A stretch of 17,554 bases of DNA from NCBI GenBank assembly GCA_964639175.1, contig CAZXCE010000100.1, positions 1-17,554 on the forward strand, in the 5' to 3' direction. The position numbers and the translations under genes were made by a program. This DNA comes from JACQXX01 sp964639175 (GTDB taxonomy: Bacteria; Acidobacteriota; Blastocatellia; Chloracidobacteriales; Chloracidobacteriaceae). The notes under the pieces are model-generated. The model was given only the letters and a program-made list of their open reading frames with translations. It was not told the origin of the DNA and searched no databases. This document shows positions 1 to 7,261 of the stretch, in pieces. The first letter of the stretch is position 1. Each line of letters begins with the position of its first letter.

Positions 1-357
1 TCCGTGTTTTCCGTGGTTAAAATGTCTGGAAATTTTCGGTAAGGTACTTAGAAATCTGAAGGGCATCATATGTATGGTCCTTTCCTACATATTTTCATCT
101 GGACAAGGCCAGACCAATTTGAAAGCCGATCCATCTCCTTTGATTGACACCAGATGGTTTTCGGCACGGGGATGAGTAAAATCGTCTCAGTATTCAATAT
201 CCTGGCATTGGCTTGCCTGATCTGATGCGACCTGCCTGGCGGTTGAAGTTTGAAACTCAAGTTACTTTTGTCTCCAGACGCGAAACCAGCCGGTGATCTG
301 TATCATCAGGTGTCACATATTTTCGAAATTTCCAGGGTACAAAAAACGAGTCACGCT
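1..357. other. Non-coding left edge upstream of sigma factor gene
   Basis: I see no convincing gene here. The only open frames are short, start at TTG, lack a ribosome-binding site and give composition that does not look like protein. The first 20 or so bases contain a TCCGTGTTTTCCGTGG-like phrase. A related phrase (TTCCGTGTATTCCG, read on the minus strand) lies in the pstB1-pstB2 spacer near 5310-5330, so this may be the edge of a dispersed repeat. The rest presumably carries the promoter of the sigma factor gene, but I could not identify a convincing -35/-10 pair. Confidence 0.5.
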
Positions 358-951
358 ATGCCTGAAGAATCAATCCCCGCTCCCACCTCAACCGATGAGT
401 TGACAATGCTCTTGCAGCACTGGAGCACATCTGACCCGGCGGCGGCCACCCTGTTGATGGATGCCATTTATGAAGAATTGCGCAAACGGGCGCGCTTTAT
501 TTTACGGCGCGAACGGCCAGGGCATACCCTGCAAGCCACCGCCTTAGTCCACGAAGTGTACCTCCGTCTTTTGAGGCAGAGCCGTACTCAATGGCAAAAC
601 CGAAATCACTTTTTTGGGATTGCTACACAAATGATGCGCCGGATTATGCTCGATTATGCCCGCCGGAACCTGGCGGATAAACGCGGGGGGCAGGAACTGC
701 GCATTACCTTTCACGAAGTATTGAAAATCTCAGGAACGGAAGATCTGAGCATCTTTGAGGTTGACGAACTGCTCAGTCGATTGGCGGCACTGGATAGCCG
801 TCAGGCTCAAATTGTTGAAATGCGGGTTTTTGGTGGGCTCACGGTTGAGGAAATCGCAGAAGCCATGGAGGTCTCAATTGCCACCGTCAATCGCGAATGG
901 CGTACCGCCCGACTCTGGTTGTCTCGGGAGTTGAGTCAGGAGTCGGGCTGA
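358..951 (+). CDS. ECF-type RNA polymerase sigma factor (Gemmata-type subfamily)
   Basis: A 197-aa alternative sigma factor that would direct RNA polymerase to a specific promoter set. Region 2 lies around residues 33-105, including a conserved-looking stretch GHTLQATALVHEVYLRLL and then HFFGIATQMMRRIMLDYAR. Region 4 lies around residues 138-192, with a helix-turn-helix LTVEEIAEAMEVSIATV. This pattern matches the ECF subfamily common in Planctomycetes and Acidobacteria (the TIGR02999 type). I chose ATG 358. An open frame extends upstream to a TTG at 250, but the extra 36 residues are not typical of the family. The ribosome-binding site at 358 is weak. No anti-sigma factor or Ser/Thr kinase gene follows: the next gene is on the other strand and converges on it. 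Confidence 0.9.
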   Translation: MPEESIPAPTSTDELTMLLQHWSTSDPAAATLLMDAIYEELRKRARFILRRERPGHTLQATALVHEVYLRLLRQSRTQWQNRNHFFGIATQMMRRIMLDYARRNLADKRGGQELRITFHEVLKISGTEDLSIFEVDELLSRLAALDSRQAQIVEMRVFGGLTVEEIAEAMEVSIATVNREWRTARLWLSRELSQESG

Positions 952-1009
952 AAACTGGGGTTGCCGATAGAAAGCATTCTGCATTGAAAAGGAACAAATT
1001 CATCAAATG

Positions 1010-1540
1010 TCACCCGCCAGATGCCCTGAATTTCTGGTTAAGTTCATCAACAATGAGTTGTTCATCTGGGAGCAAGTCCAATGCTTTGATTGCCTGGCAT
1101 ACAACCAGGTACCGGTCCTTCTTATTGCCTGTTAAAGCCGCCAGGCATCTCAGCACATATATCCAATGCTCTCTTGGTTCCAGTGTGAGGTTCTGAGCCA
1201 GATGATGAAATGTTCCATCAGCATGCAGGCGAAATGAAACCGGGTACATCACCCTGCCATGGCGAACATCTGCGGCTGACATTCCAAGTTTTGTGTGGGC
1301 AATCTCGGCCAGCATTTCAACCTGGTTTTGAATCCTGGAAGGCATCCAATCGAAGAAGAGCGTGCCATCTGGTTGCAAAAACTTGTTCAATGGTTTTTTG
1401 AAATCCAATCCAGGCGGGCAATGCTGGTGCAGTTTGCGAAGGTCTGATTCATCCAGCATTCTGGATATTTCAAGTTTGCCCCAGGGGTAAATCCGTTTGG
1501 GATCAAAATATCCAATGGTCAGGTAATGAAAAAGAGACAT
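1010..1540 (-). CDS. Hypothetical protein, 176 aa
   Basis: I do not recognise this protein. It has normal amino-acid composition, no signal peptide and no evident membrane segment, so it is probably cytoplasmic. Its features are a Trp/Tyr-rich N-terminus (residues 1-25), a middle section with HADGTFHHLAQNL, and an alpha-helical-looking C-terminal third (RCLAALTG... LLPDEQLIVDELNQKF). It starts at ATG 1540 without an obvious Shine-Dalgarno sequence. The gene converges on the sigma factor gene, with 58 bp between the stop codons. It is the longest open frame in this stretch and the opposite strand offers no alternative, so it is probably real, but its function is unknown. Confidence 0.6.
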   Translation of the reverse strand: MSLFHYLTIGYFDPKRIYPWGKLEISRMLDESDLRKLHQHCPPGLDFKKPLNKFLQPDGTLFFDWMPSRIQNQVEMLAEIAHTKLGMSAADVRHGRVMYPVSFRLHADGTFHHLAQNLTLEPREHWIYVLRCLAALTGNKKDRYLVVCQAIKALDLLPDEQLIVDELNQKFRASGG

Positions 1541-1643
1541 AGTCTGGTCAAGAGGGCGTGCTTACCCATCCACAGGTTGATTCCTTATCTGACAACCGAC
1601 CGCAGGTTCTGCGCGACGGATTTTGCCCAAGGACCCGCGAGTT

Positions 1644-1732
1644 TTCAGCCCGAAATCTTCAGCCCCAAGCCTGCGAGTCTGCTGCCCTTCGCCCTCTACC
1701 CTCAGCCCAGATTCTCAGCCCAAATTCTCAGC
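1644..1732. repeat. Degenerate 13-bp tandem repeat (CTCAGCCCAAATT type)
   Basis: CTCAGCCCAGATT (1701-1713) is followed directly by CTCAGCCCAAATT (1714-1726) and a partial CTCAGC (1727-1732). Two more degenerate copies, TTCAGCCCGAAAT and CTTCAGCCCCAAG, lie at 1644-1656 and 1657-1669. The last partial copy overlaps the stop codon of the minus-strand gene ending at 1728. Function unknown. Confidence 0.6.
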
Positions 1733-3122
1733 TTCCTGAATATCCACCCCGGCCAAACGAGCCGGAGCGGTTGGGCGAATAATACCCAGAGCGTCCCGCC
1801 CTGGTGCCAGCCAGTCCGCCCGATGGGTTGACGCGAACGGTGGTCCGACCAAAGCCGCTTGGTTTGGCTCTCCCAACCCCATAGTTTGATCCAAGGCGTG
1901 AGCCGGCAAACATGGTGGGCCGCCGAACAGGGGCGTATGTCGGCGGGGCGACCGGTGGGCGAAGGCTCGGTGTTGCTCGTGGCAACGTCCGCGCGTAGGC
2001 CGGTGTTGGGACATACAAGGGATAGGCCAGGAAAAAGAATCCGTGGCTGGTCGGCGCGCCGCCATAGTAATAATGCCGTTCTGTCACGGTTTGTTTTGAC
2101 CCATCCGGCAGTTGTTTGACCACCTGTTCGTCAAGCGGGGTGAAATCAGACAGCGGCAACATGGCAACCGTCAGCCCGTTGTCTTTAAAGTCCACAAACT
2201 CTTCGTTCAGGTCATCGAGTTCGGTGGTTCGCGTTCGATCTGGCGTGAGATAGACCAGCGATTTGATGCCGTTTTCCTTTAACTTCTGGGCTGACGGCAC
2301 TTTGGCCAGATAGCGATTGTCAAACTGGGTGTCGGCGTCTTTGTAGGGGGCCAGCCGGTTGGAATCGAGCAGGAACACCACCGGGGCATCTGCCGGAAGT
2401 GCCGTCTGTTTGGTCTGGATCTCTTTGGCGTAATAGAGCATGGCGCCCAGCGTTTCGTGCGAAGGGGTCACGCCAAGTGGATGCGGAAAATTGTCGAAGG
2501 TCGTCACCAGCCGGGCTTTGTCGGCCAGTCCGGCACCAAACGCCACCGCGTCCCGCCCCGGCAGGTCGGCAATCAGGGCGGTTTCATTTCGGTTTTGGGC
2601 ATTGACGAGGAAATCTTTCCCGATGGTTTGCCCACGCTGATAGCTCTCTTCCATGTCGGGCGTTGAAATCGGATGCAACTGCCCCCGGAGCGTGTCAAAT
2701 TTGAGCGACTGGATCAGCGTTGGCACAAAAAATGGCGCCCAGGCCGGTGCCGCTGGTTGAAAGGCACCCAGCATGGTATTGAAGTCAAGATAGTGCTTCC
2801 ACTCCTCGGTTTTAAGCGAGTCCTGGGGCTGAATACCTGTCAAGGTCAATGGTTTATCTTCCGATCCCAGATTCCAGCCATGTTTTTGCTGCAAGGCCAG
2901 GGAATCGTCATCAATTTCGCTGGTGTCATCACGAAGCAGCCAGTACGTGCCAACGCCTGCCAGCCCGAGAGCGGCAACGCTGCCGCCAATGATGAATTTT
3001 CGACGTGAAGTGGACCACCAGCCTTGTGATTGACCGTCCGGAAGTTGCTGGCGGCGGCGAAATACACGACCAAATGCTCCGGGTCCGGATGAAGATTGAT
3101 TTTCGTCAGACACGATTGACAT
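1728..3122 (-). CDS. Tat-like membrane-anchored protein with Gly/Ser/Arg-rich tail, partner of ATP-grasp ligase
   Basis: A 464-aa protein of unknown function. Residues 39-44 (SRRKFI) followed by a hydrophobic stretch to about residue 63 resemble a twin-arginine signal or a single N-terminal membrane anchor, which would place residues 64-464 outside the membrane. The middle (about 85-370) is a globular domain I cannot assign. It includes TALIADLPGRDAVAFGAGLA and PVVFLLDSNRLAPYKD. From residue 371 the sequence becomes Pro-rich and then Gly/Ser/Arg/Tyr-rich, ending RSGSFGRGGYSGS. The start ATG overlaps the stop of the upstream ATP-grasp gene (TAATG), implying translational coupling. The arrangement resembles E. 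coli ygiB-ygiC and yjfM-yjfC, where a DUF1190 protein with a C-terminal RGGFG-like segment sits beside an ATP-grasp ligase. That parallel is inference: the globular domain is not DUF1190 as far as I can tell. Confidence 0.8.
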   Translation of the reverse strand: MSIVSDENQSSSGPGAFGRVFRRRQQLPDGQSQGWWSTSRRKFIIGGSVAALGLAGVGTYWLLRDDTSEIDDDSLALQQKHGWNLGSEDKPLTLTGIQPQDSLKTEEWKHYLDFNTMLGAFQPAAPAWAPFFVPTLIQSLKFDTLRGQLHPISTPDMEESYQRGQTIGKDFLVNAQNRNETALIADLPGRDAVAFGAGLADKARLVTTFDNFPHPLGVTPSHETLGAMLYYAKEIQTKQTALPADAPVVFLLDSNRLAPYKDADTQFDNRYLAKVPSAQKLKENGIKSLVYLTPDRTRTTELDDLNEEFVDFKDNGLTVAMLPLSDFTPLDEQVVKQLPDGSKQTVTERHYYYGGAPTSHGFFFLAYPLYVPTPAYARTLPRATPSLRPPVAPPTYAPVRRPTMFAGSRLGSNYGVGRAKPSGFGRTTVRVNPSGGLAGTRAGRSGYYSPNRSGSFGRGGYSGS

Positions 3123-4378
3123 TACTCCTCTGGCAAAAGAAACGTTGGCACCGTCAACGCTGAGTATTCAGTGCTTTGGGATGAGAGCCTTGTAAAATAC
3201 CCACTTGCACTGCCTCCGATCAAGTACACTCCGTAGTTTGGGATCCGTCCCTGGTCATCAGGCTGGGCCTCAAAAAACCGTTGCGCAACAAAATGCTGGG
3301 GAATTGCCAGATCCAGTGACCGTTGCCAGGTTTCAGGTGACACAAACGGCCCGCAAATCGTTTCGGCGCCCTCACAGCCATAATCACTTTTTAACACCCA
3401 CTGCGACTGTTCGTTCCGAAGTCGGTCAATCGAAAAATAGCTCAGTCGGTGGGTTTCCGGCAGGTAGGTCTGGATCCACGCCTGAGCCATTTCTGAAAAC
3501 AGGGACCGGTATTCCCAAAAGAACGCCAGCGACAGTTTATTTTGGGTGACGACCGATCCGAATGGATTGACCAGCGTGACTTCGCCAGCCATTTCAGCCG
3601 AAATGAGCATGCCCAATGGTTCAAAGAGCGGCTCCGGGTCAGGGAAGTCCTCCGCATCAGCCCACACCGGGTCCCGTTCGCCCCACCAGTCGGTTTTGTA
3701 ATGCCGGATGATCAAATCAACTGGATGGCCCAGGACTTCAATGCCACGCCGGGTCCGGCGCAGATTAAACGGAGAACCGGTCACCACGTTGATTCCGGCG
3801 GCCTGGAGCCAGCGGGTATAGAGCAGAATCATTGACAGATCTTCAGTGAGTTCAGTTGGATAGATAATTGCCACCGATGAAAGCGGCTGGTCGGTGCGTT
3901 TGGCCTGACTTTCACGCAACATCCGCAGGAAGCTGGCTTCAAACCGGGCATTGGGATCAATCACTGCACCGTGGGGAGTGTGCAAAAGCTGGTTGAGCAA
4001 TACGGCTTCGGGTTCACCGGACGGGGTATCGCTGTTGAGTTCACAACATTGAATTTGCCCGTCGGGGAGCACAAACAAATCGGCGCGGGCAATGCCGTGC
4101 CAGAGGCCGCCGGAAGATTCCCACATGGCCTGCTGAAATGGGGTCAGTTCATAGAAATCACTCATCAAGGTGGGGCGATTGAGCAGGATTTCAACCAGTT
4201 CCTGATGCAGATACGCCACCCGTTCGGCAGCTTCTTCGAGGGCATCAGCCTGGTCCTGAGGCAGGATAACTCCTTGTAATGAAAAGCGTTCGCGGCCATC
4301 AATCCAGGGGTCGGACAGAATTCCGGTGTTGTAGACGGCTTGTGCAAAGTCAAAGTAGGAAGCGAAAGTGAGAGACAT
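3122..4378 (-). CDS. ATP-grasp ligase, glutathionylspermidine synthase family (YgiC/YjfC-like)
   Basis: A 418-aa protein of the glutathionylspermidine synthase pre-ATP-grasp family. Family hallmarks visible are ELNSDTPSGEPEA at 113-125 (substrate/ATP-grasp region), NPFGSVVTQNKLSLAFFWE at about 271-289, a nucleotide-binding lysine/glycine segment WVLKSDYGCEGAETI at 327-341, QRFF at 366-369, and YGVYLIGG followed by TRLSS near the C-terminus. The length matches stand-alone ligase proteins and lacks the amidase domain of bifunctional E. coli Gsp. Such enzymes form an amide bond between a carboxylate and an amine using ATP. The real substrate here is unknown and need not be glutathione or spermidine. 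It is the first gene of a coupled pair with the membrane-anchored protein. A TATATT (about 4425-4430 on the minus strand) could be its -10 box, but no matching -35 is clear. Confidence 0.85.
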   Translation of the reverse strand: MSLTFASYFDFAQAVYNTGILSDPWIDGRERFSLQGVILPQDQADALEEAAERVAYLHQELVEILLNRPTLMSDFYELTPFQQAMWESSGGLWHGIARADLFVLPDGQIQCCELNSDTPSGEPEAVLLNQLLHTPHGAVIDPNARFEASFLRMLRESQAKRTDQPLSSVAIIYPTELTEDLSMILLYTRWLQAAGINVVTGSPFNLRRTRRGIEVLGHPVDLIIRHYKTDWWGERDPVWADAEDFPDPEPLFEPLGMLISAEMAGEVTLVNPFGSVVTQNKLSLAFFWEYRSLFSEMAQAWIQTYLPETHRLSYFSIDRLRNEQSQWVLKSDYGCEGAETICGPFVSPETWQRSLDLAIPQHFVAQRFFEAQPDDQGRIPNYGVYLIGGSASGYFTRLSSQSTEYSALTVPTFLLPEE

Positions 4379-4432
4379 GGGTGGCGTACAGCGGTTTGGG
4401 ATGTGTCAGGTTGGAGCGGCTGAATATAGCAC

Positions 4433-4482
4433 AAAGCGGCGTCAAGCCGCCGCACTCCACCGCAAGCCGCCGCACTCCGCCG
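4433..4482. repeat. Dispersed GC-rich hairpin repeat, copy 1, with 20-bp tandem duplication
   Basis: GCGGCG (4436-4441), loop TCAAGC (4442-4447) and CGCCGC (4448-4453) form a perfect 6-bp stem. The block CAAGCCGCCGCACTCCACCG (4443-4462) is repeated directly as 4463-4482 with one change, so the repeat is locally duplicated. It occupies the spacer between the pstB2 stop and the ATP-grasp gene. Read on the minus strand the hairpin is followed by TTTGT, so it could act as a weak terminator of the pst operon. A second copy lies at 8535-8562. Confidence 0.75.
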
Positions 4483-4483
4483 G

Positions 4484-5242
4484 TTATCCAAATCGTCCTT
4501 CTATATAACTGGCTGTTTGTTGAGATTGAGGGTGGGTAAACAGATCAATGGTGGGGCGATGCTCAATGATTTCTCCGAGGAGCATAAAAATACATTCATC
4601 GCTGACCCGCCGCGCCTGGGACATATTGTGGGTGACAATCAAAATGGTGTAGTGGGCTTTGAGGTGGCGAATCAACGACTCAATGCGTTCGATTCCAGCC
4701 GCATCAAGCGCCGAACAGGGTTCATCCATCAGGAGAATTTCAGGTTTGAGGGGCAACAACCGGGCAATACAGAGTTTTTGCTGTTGTTCCAGGGGTAAAT
4801 TGATGGCTTTGCGGTGCAAAACATCTTTGACCGAATCCCAAAGCTCAACCTGGCGTAAGGCCGATTCCACTTCTTCATCAAGCCGCAACTGTTTCAACTC
4901 GTGACGGGGAAGGTGCGTTTTTAACCCAAACAGCACATTTTCATAAATTGAAATCGGAAGCGGGTTGGGGCGTTGAAACACCATGCCTACCCGTTTCCGA
5001 AGCGTGGCTACACTCACATCTGGATCCAGAATATTTTTGCCCAGGATCAAAATTTCGCCTTTGGTGGTTACATTGCCAAATCGTTCATTGATCCGGTTAA
5101 AAGATCGCAGCAGCGTTGTTTTCCCGCACCCGGAAGGCCCAATCAACGAGGTGACCAGTCCCGGTGGAATCGTCAGCGACACCTGTTTCAGGGCCTGAAA
5201 ATCGCCATACCATAAGCTGAAATCTCGGACTTGAATGCTCAT
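4484..5242 (-). CDS. pstB: Phosphate ABC transporter ATP-binding protein PstB2 (degenerate signature motif)
   Basis: A 252-aa PstB-type ATPase, close to the usual PstB length, acting at the inner face of the cytoplasmic membrane with PstC and PstA. Walker A is GPSGCGKT (35-42), the Q-loop is VFQRPNPLP with Q90, Walker B is ILLMDEP (D173, E174), the D-loop is SALD, and the switch histidine is H205 in VTHNMSQA. The ABC signature, normally LSGGQQQR in PstB, reads LPLEQQQK at 149-156, so both signature glycines and the Ser are lost. I verified this from the DNA around 4770-4800. Everything else is intact and the frame is open, which argues for specialisation rather than decay. A good ribosome-binding site (TTGAGG) precedes the ATG. 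It is the last gene of the pst series, 100 bp after pstB1, and most likely pairs with it. Confidence 0.9.
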   Translation of the reverse strand: MSIQVRDFSLWYGDFQALKQVSLTIPPGLVTSLIGPSGCGKTTLLRSFNRINERFGNVTTKGEILILGKNILDPDVSVATLRKRVGMVFQRPNPLPISIYENVLFGLKTHLPRHELKQLRLDEEVESALRQVELWDSVKDVLHRKAINLPLEQQQKLCIARLLPLKPEILLMDEPCSALDAAGIERIESLIRHLKAHYTILIVTHNMSQARRVSDECIFMLLGEIIEHRPTIDLFTHPQSQQTASYIEGRFG

Positions 5243-5299
5243 CGTGCCTCAAATCAACCACTTGTGTTGGAGGTTAGGATCAGGAGCTTGGCCTTGAGG

Positions 5300-5342
5300 A
5301 AGAGACCCCGGAATACACGGAACACACAGAAAAATCCAAATT
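5300..5342. repeat. Possible dispersed repeat fragment in pstB1-pstB2 spacer
   Basis: On the minus strand this reads TGTGTTCCGTGTATTCCG, resembling the TCCGTGTTTTCCGTGG phrase at the left edge of the window. It lies just beyond the pstB1 stop in the 100-bp spacer before pstB2. The similarity is short, so this is tentative. Confidence 0.3.
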
Positions 5343-6095
5343 TCACCCAAACGCACCGTGTAAAAATTCACCAGTGATGGGAAATTGTGGCGCCGTAAAC
5401 AGGCGTTCCGTCGGGCCAGTTTCAACCAGATGGGAACTATTCAGAAAACAGGTGTAATCCCCAATCCGGCGAGCCTGTTGCGTTAGATTGGTGACCAGGA
5501 CAATCGTCATTTTCTTTTTGAGTTCCACGAGGACTTCTTCGATTTTCATGGTGGTCACCGGATCAATCGCAATCGAGAATTCATCCAGGCACAGGATTTC
5601 GGGTGAAAGTGAGAGCGCGCGGGCAAGCGTTAATCGTTGCTGCTGGCCGCCTGAAAGCTGGGTTCCAAGCAGGTCAAGGCGATCTTTGACTTCATCCCAC
5701 AACACAGACTGGCGTAAACAGCGTTCGACAATGTCGTCGAGTTGTACTTTGCGCCTGATTCCCATTCTTCGTGGGGCATACGCCACGTTATCATAAACAC
5801 TGAGAGGTAATCCGACCGGAAGCGGGAACACCATTCCGATGCGCCGCCGCAAATCATAGACATTTTTATGGTGGCGGACGTCCTTACCGTTAATGGCGAC
5901 TTTGCCTTTGATATGGGCTGAAGGAATAAAGTCAAGCGTGCGGTTGATGCACTTGAGCAGTGTGGTTTTGCCGGAGTTTGCCGGGCCTACAATCGAGAAA
6001 ATACAATTTTCGGGAATGGACAGCGAAACTCCATCCAGCGCTTTTTTCTCACCATAGTGCACGACAGTATCAGCGAATTCGATATGAGGAATCAT
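5343..6095 (-). CDS. pstB: Phosphate ABC transporter ATP-binding protein PstB1 (degenerate Q-loop and switch His)
   Basis: A 250-aa PstB-type ATPase. Walker A is GPANSGKT (37-44), the ABC signature LSGGQQQRL (147-155) is intact, and Walker B is ILCLDE (D171, E172). The Q-loop Gln is replaced by Pro91 (VFPLPVGLP where PstB normally has VFQKPNP-like sequence). The switch His is replaced by Asn203 (VTNLTQQA for VTHNMQQA). The D-loop is also unusual (IAID for SALD). I checked both substitutions on the DNA (about 5485-5500 and 5815-5840). Loss of these residues normally weakens hydrolysis at the site they belong to, while the intact signature can still complete the site of a partner. The gene sits 144 bp after pstA, and that spacer is a repeat element. 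Its start ATG lacks a clear Shine-Dalgarno sequence. Confidence 0.9.
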   Translation of the reverse strand: MIPHIEFADTVVHYGEKKALDGVSLSIPENCIFSIVGPANSGKTTLLKCINRTLDFIPSAHIKGKVAINGKDVRHHKNVYDLRRRIGMVFPLPVGLPLSVYDNVAYAPRRMGIRRKVQLDDIVERCLRQSVLWDEVKDRLDLLGTQLSGGQQQRLTLARALSLSPEILCLDEFSIAIDPVTTMKIEEVLVELKKKMTIVLVTNLTQQARRIGDYTCFLNSSHLVETGPTERLFTAPQFPITGEFLHGAFG

Positions 6096-6107
6096 ATGAT
6101 TGAGAAT

Positions 6108-6234
6108 TCAGGGTTTAGGGGTCAGGGGTCAGGGTTCAGGGTTTAGAGGAGAACGGAACGAAAAGCACTGAAAGACCAAATCAGGTTGAAAGGTTCGAAA
6201 ACCCGGAACCCGGAACCCGGAACCCGGAACCCGA
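6108..6234 (-). repeat. Heptamer-arm element A between pstA and pstB1
   Basis: Read on the minus strand, an arm of five GGGTTCC-type heptamers (6234-6200, seen on + as AACCCGG units) starts 5 nt after the pstA stop. It is followed by GGGTTTTCGAA, a middle without evident coding, and six opposing TYAGGGK units (+ strand 6108-6149), ending 12 nt before the pstB1 start. GGGTTC of one arm can pair with GAACCC-like sequence of the other, with one mismatch per heptamer, so a long imperfect hairpin is possible in the mRNA. Confidence 0.8.
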
Positions 6235-6239
6235 TTCCT

Positions 6240-7151
6240 TCACCATTTCTTGCGGTTTCGCAGCCAGACCCGAAGCCCAATCGCTGAACTGTTGATGGTC
6301 AGAACCATCACAATCAAAACCAGCGCACAGGCAAACGGGCGGGACTCTGGCATATTTGAAACCTGGGTTGAGATGACGTGCAGGTGCATGGCCATCGCCA
6401 TAAACTGATCGTCGAGTCCGTAGGGAATCCATTTTTCCAGCCCCTGGTCGGGAATTCGTTTAAAGAATACTGCCCCGGTGAACAGAATCGGGGCTGTTTC
6501 TCCAGCCGCGCGCGAAACGGCCAGAATGATACCTGTCAAAATTCCACTGATTGAGTTTGGCAGCACAATCGTCCAGATGGTTTGGAGCCGTGATGCGCCC
6601 AAATTCCAGCAGGCTTCTCGAAACGACATCGGAACGGCAATCAGGGCTTCGCGGGTAGCCGCAATCACAATCGGCAGGTTCATCACCGCAATTGTGCAGG
6701 CTGCCGCCAGCAAACTGGTTCCCAGGTCGAGAAAAAGAACAAACGCCCCGACGCCAAACAGCGCGTGGACGATACTGGGAACCCCGGCCAGACTGGTGAC
6801 GGCCATGCCGATCAACCGGGTAAACCAGTTATCTGAGGCATATTCATTGAGGTAAACCGCTGCCAGCACGCCAACCGGTGAAACCAGCAGCACTGAAACC
6901 ACCACCAGATAAAAAGTACCAATCAGTGGCGCCCACAGCCCGCCGGTTTTCCCTTTGTCACCTGGATTGGCCCAGAAAAACTCAAAACTCAAAGCGGGCG
7001 CCGCTTTGATGACAACTTGAAGCAGAATGAGCACCACCGGAGCCACCAGCAGGATCGCCAGACCAAAGGTCGCCCAGCGAGCCAGTTGTACCTGGGTTTC
7101 TTTTCGACGTTCATATTCGGTTGGTGCAAAAGGGTTTCCAGAGTTGGACAT
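6240..7151 (-). CDS. pstA: Phosphate ABC transporter permease PstA
   Basis: A 303-aa inner-membrane permease, one half of the phosphate channel, partner of PstC. About six hydrophobic segments are visible, starting with residues about 27-50 (WATFGLAILLVAPVVLILLQ). The binding-protein-dependent transport EAA loop reads REACWNLGASRLQTIWTIVLP, which contacts the ATPase. The family motif SRAAGETAPILFTGA follows, and the protein ends at a basic tail RVWLRNRKKW. Length is normal for PstA. The start is ATG 7151; no good Shine-Dalgarno is visible because the preceding bases belong to a heptamer repeat. It lies between pstC and pstB1, with repeat elements on both sides. Confidence 0.95.
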   Translation of the reverse strand: MSNSGNPFAPTEYERRKETQVQLARWATFGLAILLVAPVVLILLQVVIKAAPALSFEFFWANPGDKGKTGGLWAPLIGTFYLVVVSVLLVSPVGVLAAVYLNEYASDNWFTRLIGMAVTSLAGVPSIVHALFGVGAFVLFLDLGTSLLAAACTIAVMNLPIVIAATREALIAVPMSFREACWNLGASRLQTIWTIVLPNSISGILTGIILAVSRAAGETAPILFTGAVFFKRIPDQGLEKWIPYGLDDQFMAMAMHLHVISTQVSNMPESRPFACALVLIVMVLTINSSAIGLRVWLRNRKKW

Positions 7152-7158
7152 ATAAAAA

Positions 7159-7258
7159 CAGGGTTCAGGGTTCGGGGTTCAGGGTTCAGGGAAATCAAAA
7201 ACAGATAAGGACAAAAAGGACGAAAAAGATTTTCGAAGATCCGGAACCCGGAACCCTG
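7159..7258 (-). repeat. Heptamer-arm element B between pstC and pstA
   Basis: On the minus strand, GGGTTCC-type heptamers (7258-7241) start 3 nt after the pstC stop. A TTCGAA core (about 7231-7236) and a T-rich middle with GTCCTTTTTGTCC follow, then the opposing arm of CCCTGAA-type heptamers (+ strand 7159-7191, CAGGGTT units), ending 7 nt before the pstA start codon. It has the same architecture and orientation relative to transcription as element A. Confidence 0.8.
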
Positions 7259-7261
7259 TTC

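Noticed and set aside
1715..2065. 116-aa minus-strand frame inside the membrane-anchored protein gene
   Set aside because: It is an alternate frame of the GC-rich Gly/Arg tail coding region, with no ribosome-binding site.
4484..5242. pstB2 as a pseudogene because of its broken LSGGQ
   Set aside because: The frame is full length, and all other ATPase motifs and the ribosome-binding site are intact. The partner gene supplies the missing motif.
6181..6432. 83-aa minus-strand frame over the end of pstA
   Set aside because: It overlaps pstA in another frame and its tail is translated heptamer repeat.
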